Shown: piece after piece, positions 1 through 5,526 of the stretch
Layout of the letters: the number at the start of each line of letters is the position of its first letter
Position numbering within the stretch: position 1 is the stretch's first letter
The notes under the pieces: model-generated
The model's input: the letters and a program-made list of their open reading frames with translations, nothing else
The model's database searches: none
What the model was told of the DNA's origin: nothing
Program-made: the position numbers and the translations under genes
Assembly (NCBI GenBank): GCA_002363695.1
Contig: DEWO01000068.1
Coordinates: 2,486 to 8,011 of the forward strand
DNA: 5,526 nucleotides
Source of the DNA: Prevotella sp. UBA3208
GTDB taxonomy: Bacteria; Bacteroidota; Bacteroidia; Bacteroidales; Bacteroidaceae
Reading direction: 5' to 3'

Positions 1-84
1 GCGATACGTGGCGACTGGCACAGCTATATTGGTGTGGCCAGTAGTCTTAATGAAGTTGGAAAACTGTTAGCGGAGGAGCTTTAG
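1..84 (+). CDS. C-terminal end of an unidentified protein (5' truncated by window)
   Basis: Frame 1 of the plus strand is open from the window edge to a TAG at 82-84, giving 27 residues that end in GKLLAEEL. The mixture of hydrophobic and charged residues reads like a natural C-terminal helix, but I do not recognise the family from so short a tail. The gene converges on ybeY: its last 18 nt (67-84, including the stop) overlap the 3' end of ybeY on the other strand, so no separate terminator fits between the two. The reading is supported only by the open frame and plausible protein composition; chance openness over 27 codons cannot be excluded. Confidence 0.45.
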   Translation, partial: AIRGDWHSYIGVASSLNEVGKLLAEEL

Positions 85-480
85 TGCCGCATTTTCGGCA
101 GCTTCCATCAGTTCGCGCTCACCGGGACCTTTGTCGTTGATGCCACAAAGGTGCAGGATGCCATGAATGATGACCCGATGCAGTTCCTCGTCATACTCTT
201 TGTGGAAGAGTTCGGCATTAGAGCGAACGGTATCTAACGAAATCACCAAGTCGCCATTCAGCGTGTCGCCTTCATCGTAGTCGAAGGTGATGATGTCTGT
301 ATAATAGTCGTGTCCCAGATATTCGCGGTTAACCTCAAGGATGTGCTCGTCGTTGCAGAACAGATAGCCGACCTCGCCGACTTTCTTGCCGTAGGTGGCA
401 GCCACACGGCGAATCCATGCTGTGGTTTCGCGACGCTTAATATTGGGGAACTTGACGTTTTCAGCAGAATAAGTAATCAT
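67..480 (-). CDS. ybeY: Endoribonuclease YbeY (16S rRNA maturation / ribosome quality control)
   Basis: A 137-residue cytoplasmic protein of the UPF0054/YbeY metalloprotein family, which acts in 16S rRNA 3'-end processing and ribosome quality control. The central segment TDIITFDYDE (61-70) matches the family's conserved TDVLSF block. The metal-binding signature is HGILHLCGINDK (106-117), with ligands H106 and H110. The third ligand position, usually His in proteobacteria (HxxxHxxGxDH), is D116 here. The length is slightly below the usual 150-160 residues because the N-terminus is short. The ATG at 480 is preceded by an A-rich leader (AAATAGAA) with no Shine-Dalgarno, normal for Bacteroidota. 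It is the last gene of the ruvB-coaD-ybeY cluster, 14 nt after the coaD stop, and its 3' end overlaps a convergent plus-strand gene. The family call is secure; the rRNA role is carried over from characterised homologues. Confidence 0.95.
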   Translation of the reverse strand: MITYSAENVKFPNIKRRETTAWIRRVAATYGKKVGEVGYLFCNDEHILEVNREYLGHDYYTDIITFDYDEGDTLNGDLVISLDTVRSNAELFHKEYDEELHRVIIHGILHLCGINDKGPGERELMEAAENAALKLLR

Positions 481-494
481 TTCTATTTACATTT

Positions 495-947
495 TTACAG
501 TTTACGATGGGGCAGATAGGGCGTTACATCCACGCCGAAGTGTTGCAGCTCGCGCACCATGGTAGACGAAATGGATGCATATTGTGGCTCGCTGTAGAGC
601 AGAATGGTCTCTATGCCACTCAGTTGGCGGTTGATGTCGGCCTGTTCGCGCTCGTACTCAAAATCTTTCACCGAGCGGACACCCTTTACAATGAAGCGGG
701 CCTTTTCGGCTTTGGCAAAGTCTACCGCCAAGCCATAGTAAGGCTTCACCTCTATGCGTGGTTCGTCGGCATATAGGTCGGCAATGGCCTTGATACGTGT
801 TTCGGCTGAAGGCAAATCAGGCTTGTGTACCTGGTCGCCAACCACGCCGATAACCAGACGGTCGAACAACGGCAACGCCCGAGTCACGATAGAATCGTGA
901 CCTATGGTAAACGGATTGAAACTTCCAACGAATATTCCAGTTCTCAT
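495..947 (-). CDS. coaD: Phosphopantetheine adenylyltransferase (PPAT, CoaD)
   Basis: A 150-residue, full-length cytoplasmic nucleotidyltransferase. It transfers AMP from ATP to 4'-phosphopantetheine to give dephospho-CoA, the penultimate step of coenzyme A synthesis. The N-terminal GSFNPFTIGH (8-17) carries the (T/H)xGH nucleotidyl-transfer signature as T14-H17. KGVRSVKDFEYE (88-99) is the conserved substrate-binding block with R91. ISSTMVRE (126-133) is the C-terminal ISST(x)(x)RE motif for ATP phosphate binding. The ATG at 947 puts the GSFNP block at the normal distance from the N-terminus. Upstream, a GAGAG stretch about 7 nt before the ATG is only a weak ribosome-binding candidate and is itself part of the direct repeat in this gap. 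The gene lies 33 nt after ruvB and 14 nt before ybeY on the same strand, so co-transcription is likely. Confidence 0.97.
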   Translation of the reverse strand: MRTGIFVGSFNPFTIGHDSIVTRALPLFDRLVIGVVGDQVHKPDLPSAETRIKAIADLYADEPRIEVKPYYGLAVDFAKAEKARFIVKGVRSVKDFEYEREQADINRQLSGIETILLYSEPQYASISSTMVRELQHFGVDVTPYLPHRKL

Positions 948-950
948 ATC

Positions 951-982
951 ACTCTCAACTTTCAGTTTTTAACTCTCAACTT
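951..982. repeat. Two 11-bp direct repeats, 21-bp period, in the ruvB-coaD gap
   Basis: ACTCTCAACTT occurs at 951-961 and again at 972-982, separated by TCAGTTTTTA. The right copy runs into the ruvB stop codon (981-983). On the transcribed minus strand this reads AAGTTGAGAGT twice, and the copy nearest coaD supplies the GAGAG just before the start codon. The sequence is directly visible. Its function is unknown: it may be a fragment of a dispersed intergenic repeat, or it may affect translation of coaD. Confidence 0.7.
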
Positions 983-2015
983 ACTCAAACAGCGACGGCT
1001 CCATAATGTTGCCCGAATACGGGTTGCGTCCGAAGTGCTTGTAGGCCAGTTCTGTCACCATGCGGCCTCGTGGGGTGCGCTTGATGAAACCTTCCATGAT
1101 GAGGAAAGGCTCGTAGACCTCTTCCACCGTGCCGGCATCTTCGCCAATGGCTGTAGCAATGGTGGTGATACCCACCGGCCCGCCCCGGAACTTGTCAATG
1201 ATGGTCAGCAGGATGCGGTTATCTATCTCGTCCAGTCCATACTGGTCGATGTTCAGTGCCTTCAGGGCTATCTTCGTGATGCTGGAGTCAATACGCCCCG
1301 AACCTTTCACCTGGGCAAAGTCACGCACGCGGCGCAACAGTGCATTGGCAATACGGGGCGTACCACGTGAACGGCGGGCTATCTCCAGCGACGCATCCGT
1401 CGTAATGGGTACGCGTAGGATGCTGGCAGAACGCTCTATAATCCGCTGCAACGTCTCAGGATCATAGTATTGCAAGTGCATATTGATGCCGAAGCGTGCA
1501 CGCAGGGGTGCCGTCAGCAAACCACTGCGTGTGGTGGCACCCACCAGCGTAAACGGGTTCAGGTCTATCTGGATGCTACGTGCCGACGGACCTTTATCTA
1601 TCATGATATCGATACGATAGTCCTCCATGGCTGAGTAGAGGTATTCTTCTACTACAGGCGACAGACGGTGAATCTCATCAATAAACAGCACGTCGTTCTT
1701 TTCCAGTGATGTCAGGATACCTGCCAGGTCACCCGGCTTGTCCAACACCGGGCCGCTGGTAATCTTGAATCCTACCCCCAGTTCGTTGGCAATGATGTTC
1801 GACAGCGTAGTCTTTCCCAGTCCGGGAGGACCGTGCAGCAAGACGTGGTCCAACGGTTCACCACGATATTTGGCAGCCTCGACGAATACCTCCAGGTTCT
1901 CCACCACCTGCTGCTGGCCGCTGAAGTCGTTGAACGACAACGGTCGCAGGGCGTTCTCGAACTCCTTTTCGCCCGAACTCATCTGTTCCTGCCTGATGTC
2001 AAAATCTTCGTCCAT
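981..2015 (-). CDS. ruvB: Holliday junction branch-migration ATPase RuvB
   Basis: A 344-residue, full-length AAA+ motor that, as a hexamer with RuvA, drives branch migration of Holliday junctions in recombinational repair. Domains in order: an N-terminal FSGQQQ block (31-36); Walker [10 protein letters not shown] (62-70); Walker B VLFIDEIH (109-116); sensor 1 GATTRSGLL (159-167), followed by LRARFG (171-176), whose arginines include the arginine finger; the sensor 2 region [12 protein letters not shown] (218-229); and a C-terminal winged-helix domain with [10 protein letters not shown] (278-287) and the TPRGR block (314-318). No key residue is missing. The ATG at 2015 is preceded by an AT-rich leader without a Shine-Dalgarno and by a TAnnTTTG promoter element about 25 nt upstream. 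It heads the ruvB-coaD-ybeY cluster; ruvA and ruvC are not in the window. Confidence 0.98.
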   Translation of the reverse strand: MDEDFDIRQEQMSSGEKEFENALRPLSFNDFSGQQQVVENLEVFVEAAKYRGEPLDHVLLHGPPGLGKTTLSNIIANELGVGFKITSGPVLDKPGDLAGILTSLEKNDVLFIDEIHRLSPVVEEYLYSAMEDYRIDIMIDKGPSARSIQIDLNPFTLVGATTRSGLLTAPLRARFGINMHLQYYDPETLQRIIERSASILRVPITTDASLEIARRSRGTPRIANALLRRVRDFAQVKGSGRIDSSITKIALKALNIDQYGLDEIDNRILLTIIDKFRGGPVGITTIATAIGEDAGTVEEVYEPFLIMEGFIKRTPRGRMVTELAYKHFGRNPYSGNIMEPSLFE

Positions 2016-2039
2016 GGATACTTTTTAAGAATTTGTTTG

Positions 2040-2047
2040 CAAAATTA
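2040..2047 (-). promoter_or_regulatory. Candidate -7 promoter element (TAATTTTG) for ruvB-coaD-ybeY
   Basis: Read on the minus strand, 2047-2040 is TAATTTTG, a match to the Bacteroidota primary-sigma -7 consensus TAnnTTTG. It lies 24 bp before the ruvB ATG, followed by CAAACAAATT. No convincing TTG at the -33 position (19-21 bp further upstream) is visible, so the call rests on the -7 match and its placement. Confidence 0.55.
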
Positions 2048-2053
2048 CGGAAA

Positions 2054-2067
2054 AATTATCAATTATC
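2054..2067. repeat. Tandem heptamer AATTATC x2 (left cluster)
   Basis: Two perfect tandem copies of AATTATC (2054-2060, 2061-2067), followed by AT. The 15-nt string AATTATCAATTATCA starting here recurs exactly at 2099, a start-to-start distance of 45 bp. It sits just upstream of the ruvB -7 element on the minus strand. Confidence 0.75.
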
Positions 2068-2081
2068 ATTGCATCGCCACA

Positions 2082-2098
2082 CTTTTTCTTAGAAAAAG
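2082..2098. repeat. Perfect inverted repeat CTTTTTCT-T-AGAAAAAG
   Basis: The left arm at 2082-2089 and right arm at 2091-2098 are perfect reverse complements around one base. It lies between the two heptamer clusters, 25-41 bp upstream of the plus-strand TACCTTTG element. It could be a dimeric regulator's operator. As RNA it could form a 7-bp stem with a 3-nt loop, but it is A/U-rich and therefore weak; a terminator role is unlikely because it lies upstream of both genes. AT-rich DNA produces such palindromes by chance, so confidence in function is low. Confidence 0.4.
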
Positions 2099-2119
2099 AA
2101 TTATCAATTATCAATTATT
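2099..2119. repeat. Tandem heptamer AATTATC x2 plus AATTATT (right cluster)
   Basis: Copies at 2099-2105 and 2106-2112 are perfect, and 2113-2119 (AATTATT) has one mismatch. The array has the same orientation as the left cluster and ends 3 bp before the plus-strand -7 element, where the core promoter spacer and -33 box would normally lie. It therefore either is part of the promoter architecture or is a dispersed repeat inserted there. Confidence 0.75.
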
Positions 2120-2122
2120 TTG

Positions 2123-2130
2123 TACCTTTG
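2123..2130 (+). promoter_or_regulatory. Candidate -7 promoter element (TACCTTTG) for the esterase-regulator pair
   Basis: TACCTTTG is a full match to the Bacteroidota TAnnTTTG -7 consensus. It lies 25 bp upstream of the esterase ATG at 2156, followed by CACTCGAAACAACAAAAACC, a typical A-rich leader without a Shine-Dalgarno. At the expected -33 position the heptamer array is found instead of a clear TTG box, which would fit a promoter that needs an activator. Confidence 0.65.
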
Positions 2131-2155
2131 CACTCGAAACAACAAAAACCTACTT

Positions 2156-3256
2156 ATGAGACGTACTATCCTTATTTTTTTAGCAACATTCGCTGCTTTG
2201 GCAACACAAGCCAGCACTACACTTCCTTTGCAGGGAACAGTCATCAAACCTACAGACAAGAATATCCAGTATATCGGGCGCATCTGTTTTGACAATCCCG
2301 AGCGGCCGCGCTTTACCTTCCCCGGCACACAGATCAATGCCTGCTTCACGGGAACCAGTCTGAAACTATGGGCCAAGCCCAAGAGTGGCTACTTCATGGC
2401 ACAGATAGACCAGACAGCACCATTCAAGGTCAGCGTGATGGGCGAACGTGACTCGGTGGTAACCATTGCTACAGCCCTGCCACAAGGTTGTCATACCGTC
2501 CGGCTGATGTACGTCATCGAAGGCTATGAGCTGAAGCCCGACTTCCGAGGCTTTGTTCTCGACAAGGGTTGTACGCTGCTTCCTCCCCCCACCCTGCCTC
2601 AGCGCACCATTGAGTTCATCGGCAACAGCATTACCTGCGGCTATGGTAACGAAGCCATCGTGGCCAGTGATCCTTTTGAATATGAAACCGAGAACCACTA
2701 TCTGACCTATGCTCAGATTTGCTGTCGCGAGTTGGATGCGATGGCTCATGTGGTGGCCCGCAGTGGCATCGGAGTCTATCGCAGTTACGGCGGCCCCAAG
2801 GCGGGAACACCTGAGAACGTGATGACTACCGAATACGAGTACACCAACCTCTACGACCGTAGCGAGAAGTGGGATTTCAGCCGTTACCAGCCCCAGTTGG
2901 TGTGCATCAACCTCGGCACCAACGACCTGTCAACCAACAACTACGACGTGCGTCTGCTGAAGGCGGCTTATAAGAAGTTCTTGAAGCAGGTGAGAGGGCA
3001 TAATCCGAAAGCAAAGATAGTCTATCTGTGTGGCTCGATGCTCAACGGAAAGGAGCTGGAGATAGCCAGGAATACGCTGAACGAGGTGGTAGACGAAGCC
3101 CATAAGGCTGGCGACAACCAGGTGTACCGCTTTGACTTCACCCCCCAGACCGGCGACATCGGCTTTGGTGCCTCGTGGCATCCCAGCAAGTGGCAACACG
3201 AAAAGATGGCTGCCGAGTTGACAGCCTATCTTCGTCAGTTAATGCAGTGGTTCTGA
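2156..3256 (+). CDS. Secreted SGNH-fold carbohydrate esterase, CE2-like (putative deacetylase)
   Basis: A 366-residue protein predicted to be exported. It starts with a Sec signal peptide (MRR, hydrophobic ILIFLATFAALA, likely cleavage after the TQA ending at residue 19); there is no lipobox Cys. Residues about 22-145 look like the N-terminal beta-sandwich of CE2 esterases. Residues about 150-366 are an SGNH hydrolase: block I GNSITCGYG (156-164, nucleophile S158), block II around SGIG (203-206), block III GTND (254-257, oxyanion N256), and block V WHPSKWQHEKMA (341-352, catalytic H342). No Asp lies 2 or 3 residues before H342, so a Ser-His dyad is possible. Characterised CE2 enzymes remove O-acetyl groups from xylan or mannan; that substrate is inferred here. 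ATG 2156 is preferred over a TTG at 2120 because it gives a clean signal peptide and the TTG lies upstream of the -7 element. The stop is 4 nt before the regulator's ATG. Confidence 0.88.
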   Translation: MRRTILIFLATFAALATQASTTLPLQGTVIKPTDKNIQYIGRICFDNPERPRFTFPGTQINACFTGTSLKLWAKPKSGYFMAQIDQTAPFKVSVMGERDSVVTIATALPQGCHTVRLMYVIEGYELKPDFRGFVLDKGCTLLPPPTLPQRTIEFIGNSITCGYGNEAIVASDPFEYETENHYLTYAQICCRELDAMAHVVARSGIGVYRSYGGPKAGTPENVMTTEYEYTNLYDRSEKWDFSRYQPQLVCINLGTNDLSTNNYDVRLLKAAYKKFLKQVRGHNPKAKIVYLCGSMLNGKELEIARNTLNEVVDEAHKAGDNQVYRFDFTPQTGDIGFGASWHPSKWQHEKMAAELTAYLRQLMQWF

Positions 3257-3260
3257 AACA

Positions 3261-5526
3261 ATGAAACGGAACTTTTTCCTCCTCCTCTCCTACCTGTCTT
3301 GGCTGGTCACAGTCGGCCAGCCACTACAACGTGTGATATTTTATGACGAAGAGGACGGGCTTCCACATGGACACGTCACCCAGCTGCTGCAAGACGAGCT
3401 GGGCTTCATGTGGTTTGCAACATGGAACGGGCTATGTAGATACGACGGCTATGAGTTCCACACCTTCAAGTCTCAGGTGGGTGATGGCTGCCACATGACG
3501 ACCGACCGTTTTCGCGATATAGCCCTGCGTCCCGACGGAAAAATCGTTTGCCGTGTGGACGATGGCTATTATCTGTTTGATACGCATACCTATCGTTTTA
3601 CCAACATGACAGCCAAGGAGGCCAGCCATGCTGCCGACGATCTGAAGCGCTACCGTATGTCACAAGCGCGGAAGGACGACGACAGGCAACGAGGCTTTGG
3701 TTATACTGATCGTCAGGGCAACCGATGGACGTTAGGAGCGGTAGGTATTAACAAAGAAATACTTATTGAGCAGAATACAGAACGATTGGACATAGAGCCA
3801 AAAGCTGAGGTGAAATGTCTCTTCACCGACCACCGGCAACGCTACTGGGTGGCCACCAAGGACGATGCTGCCCTGCGTGTCTACTCGGCCGATGGTGACA
3901 GGCTGCTTGGCTATCTGGCACCTGACGGCCATCTTCGTCAAGCCTATACCCGCTTTGGTGCCGCTGTTTATTGCATGTATGAGGCGGCTGACGGTACTTT
4001 GTGGCTTGGCACCAAACCTGACGGTTTGTTCCGATTAACCGAAACTACGACAGGAATATTCAAAGTAGAACATTTCACAGATTTACCTCATAGCAATGTA
4101 TATGCAATCACCCAGGATTCTATTGGCCGGCTATGGTTAGCAACATTGGGCGGGGGACTTTGCTATACTGATGAGCCAAAGGCCAAGATTCCCCACTTTC
4201 GTGTGCCTAAGAACTATCCAGAGAATGTTTTCCAACGGGCACGTTTCTTGACTACTGCCGAGAATGGCCAGGTGCTTATGGCTACGACGACAGACGGCCT
4301 GTTGATAGCCAAATTAGAGGAAAACGCTGATGACATGCAGTTTCATCAGCACCAACGGGAATCAGATCGTGCAAAAAGTCTGAGCAGTAGTGCTACTATG
4401 GATATGATACAAGACGTCCACGGGAACTACTACATCAGTACGGAAGGTGGCGGTATCAATCGTATAGAGGGTCACGACCTGCTGGCCGGCCAATTGTCTT
4501 TCAGGCATTACAATGCTGCTGCCCACCTGTTACCATCTGATGTGGTATTATCCATGACAAAGATGGACAACAACTGGACCATGGTGGTCAGTAGCCATCT
4601 AGTGAGTCTGTTGGACAGTGCAGGTCACTATCGAGTGCTCGATGCTCGTTTTACGGGTAGTGACTATCGCTTTAGTGATGCCCGTCCGCAACGCCTTAGT
4701 GGCGACCGTTGGCTTTTTGGCTTGACTGATGGAGCTTTTGTGACCTCCACTCACAAGATGTTCCGCCAAGTTTACCAGCCACCTCTTGTGCTGACGGGAG
4801 TTTCTGTTCAGGGTGCTAATGACCGCTGGGCTGTAGCCTATGCCGATACCATCCTGCTGGGTCCCCATGAGCGAAGCCTGACGATTCGCTTTGCCGCTCT
4901 CGAATACAGTGCTCCAGAGCGTATCAGCTATGCCTTCCGGCTTTTGCCCAATAAGCAGTGGAACTACATTGGCCACGACCGTTCTGCTACATTGCTTGAC
5001 TTGTCACCAGGAACCTGTCAGTTGGAGATTCGTTCTACAAATGCTGACGGCCAGTGGGCTGGTAACATCCGTCGGCTGACCATTGTGGTACAACCTACTT
5101 TTTGGGAGTCGGCTTTCGGACGATTACTTATTGTGTTGCTTGTTGTAGGTTTCTTGGCAGCAGCTGTCTTTACCTTATTATATATACGACAAATCAAGCG
5201 TAAGCAACATGAGACGCTGGAGAAATATCTGGCGTTAATCGAAAAAAATGGAGAGGGGATCATTTCGGGCGACAAGCAAGAGGAGAACAGGGAAGAGCGA
5301 GAAATAGATCCTATACTTCAGCGTGTGATGCAGTTTGTGGAAGAGAATATTGCAAATAGTGAAGCCGGGGTGGGAGACATGGCCACGGCAGCGGCAGTCA
5401 GTCGCAGTGGATTGCAGCGGAAACTCAAGCAGGCTATGGGTATCACACCACAGGATTTGCTGCGTGAGGCTCGTATCAAACGTGCCTGTCAGCTGCTTAG
5501 AGAAACTAATAAAACGGTTGCCGAAG
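3261..5526 (+). CDS. Membrane-spanning propeller / Y_Y_Y / AraC sensor-regulator lacking kinase and receiver (3' truncated by window)
   Basis: The frame is open from ATG 3261 to the window end, 755 complete codons. Domains in order: a signal peptide (about 1-20, MKRNFFLLLSYLSWL); beta-propeller repeats of the two-component-regulator type, with clear motifs at 34-63 (LPHGHV...GFMWFATWNGL), 187-212, 235-259 (DGTLWLGTKPDGLFRL), 275-304 (GRLWLATLGGGL), 329-351 and 376-404; a Y_Y_Y domain at about 508-612 ending SPGTCQLEIRSTNADGQW then PTFWES; one transmembrane helix at about 619-642, followed by the positive RQIKRK; a charged linker to about 683; and an AraC/XylS DNA-binding domain from about 684, with first helix-turn-helix residues DMATAAAVSRSGLQRKLKQA (706-725) and ITPQDLLREARIKRACQLL (728-746). 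A classical hybrid two-component regulator has about 400 residues of histidine kinase and receiver between membrane and AraC; here there is no room for them. The likely role is ligand sensing in the periplasm and transcriptional control from the membrane. It follows the esterase by 4 nt. The second helix-turn-helix lies beyond the window. Confidence 0.92.
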   Translation, partial: MKRNFFLLLSYLSWLVTVGQPLQRVIFYDEEDGLPHGHVTQLLQDELGFMWFATWNGLCRYDGYEFHTFKSQVGDGCHMTTDRFRDIALRPDGKIVCRVDDGYYLFDTHTYRFTNMTAKEASHAADDLKRYRMSQARKDDDRQRGFGYTDRQGNRWTLGAVGINKEILIEQNTERLDIEPKAEVKCLFTDHRQRYWVATKDDAALRVYSADGDRLLGYLAPDGHLRQAYTRFGAAVYCMYEAADGTLWLGTKPDGLFRLTETTTGIFKVEHFTDLPHSNVYAITQDSIGRLWLATLGGGLCYTDEPKAKIPHFRVPKNYPENVFQRARFLTTAENGQVLMATTTDGLLIAKLEENADDMQFHQHQRESDRAKSLSSSATMDMIQDVHGNYYISTEGGGINRIEGHDLLAGQLSFRHYNAAAHLLPSDVVLSMTKMDNNWTMVVSSHLVSLLDSAGHYRVLDARFTGSDYRFSDARPQRLSGDRWLFGLTDGAFVTSTHKMFRQVYQPPLVLTGVSVQGANDRWAVAYADTILLGPHERSLTIRFAALEYSAPERISYAFRLLPNKQWNYIGHDRSATLLDLSPGTCQLEIRSTNADGQWAGNIRRLTIVVQPTFWESAFGRLLIVLLVVGFLAAAVFTLLYIRQIKRKQHETLEKYLALIEKNGEGIISGDKQEENREEREIDPILQRVMQFVEENIANSEAGVGDMATAAAVSRSGLQRKLKQAMGITPQDLLREARIKRACQLLRETNKTVAE

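Noticed and set aside
825..1370. A 181-codon open frame on the plus strand, antisense to coaD and ruvB
   Set aside because: It crosses two well-supported genes with all their motifs intact on the minus strand, and its translation shows no recognisable domain. It is an expected shadow of GC-balanced coding DNA.
2082..2098. Rho-independent terminator for an upstream transcript
   Set aside because: Both neighbouring genes are transcribed away from this point, and the stem is almost entirely A/T with no GC-rich core.
2120..2155. Upstream TTG start for the esterase, adding 12 residues (MYLCTRNNKNLL)
   Set aside because: It would start upstream of and read through the TACCTTTG promoter element, and it would put polar residues before the signal peptide. 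The ATG at 2156 gives a normal signal peptide.
3594..3700. Possible frameshift or foreign insertion in the regulator around the charged segment (residues about 112-147)
   Set aside because: The frame stays open on both sides, the flanking blade-like motifs are in the same frame, and the segment itself has ordinary coding composition, so a natural loop is more likely.
4599..4976. A 125-codon open frame on the minus strand inside the regulator gene
   Set aside because: The plus strand here encodes the end of the propeller and the start of the Y_Y_Y domain without interruption. The minus-strand product has no motif or start context.
1..5526. CRISPR arrays, tRNA or rRNA genes, insertion sequences, phage or toxin-antitoxin genes
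   Set aside because: No regularly spaced repeats, cloverleaf-like sequences, transposase motifs or terminal inverted repeats were seen on either strand.

Overview
The window looks like chromosomal DNA of a Bacteroidales bacterium, most likely Prevotella/Segatella-like. This is inferred from three things. Promoter elements of the TAnnTTTG type lie on both sides of the divergent intergenic region. Genes have A-rich leaders with no good Shine-Dalgarno. A periplasmic 'two-component regulator propeller / Y_Y_Y / AraC' regulator is present, a hallmark of polysaccharide-using Bacteroidota. No rRNA, tRNA, CRISPR array or insertion sequence is visible.

Layout. At the left edge is the C-terminal tail of an unidentified plus-strand gene (1-84), which converges on and overlaps the minus-strand cluster by 18 bp. 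That cluster, in its own transcription order, is ruvB (2015-981), coaD (947-495) and ybeY (480-67): Holliday-junction motor, phosphopantetheine adenylyltransferase and rRNA-maturation endoribonuclease. The three are tightly spaced (33 and 14 nt gaps) and look like one housekeeping operon read from a promoter at about 2047-2040. The coaD/ruvB junction carries an 11-bp direct repeat with a 21-bp period.

A 140-bp AT-rich divergent region (2016-2155) separates this operon from a plus-strand accessory pair. It contains two clusters of the heptamer AATTATC, a perfect 8-bp inverted repeat between them, and one TAnnTTTG element facing each way.

The plus-strand pair is (a) a secreted 366-residue SGNH esterase with the CE2-type layout (N-terminal beta-sandwich, then GNS / GTND / HP motifs), probably a carbohydrate deacetylase, and (b) only 4 nt downstream, a large membrane-spanning sensor-regulator that is still open at the window end. 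The regulator has a signal peptide, beta-propeller repeats, a Y_Y_Y domain, one transmembrane helix, a roughly 40-residue charged linker and then directly an AraC-type DNA-binding domain. The histidine kinase and receiver domains of a classical hybrid two-component system (HTCS) are absent.

The inferred picture is a small polysaccharide-use locus in which a periplasmic or secreted deacetylase is co-expressed with a one-component, membrane-tethered activator that may sense the released oligosaccharide. The regulator is the main item worth a second look. The rest of the locus lies beyond the right edge.
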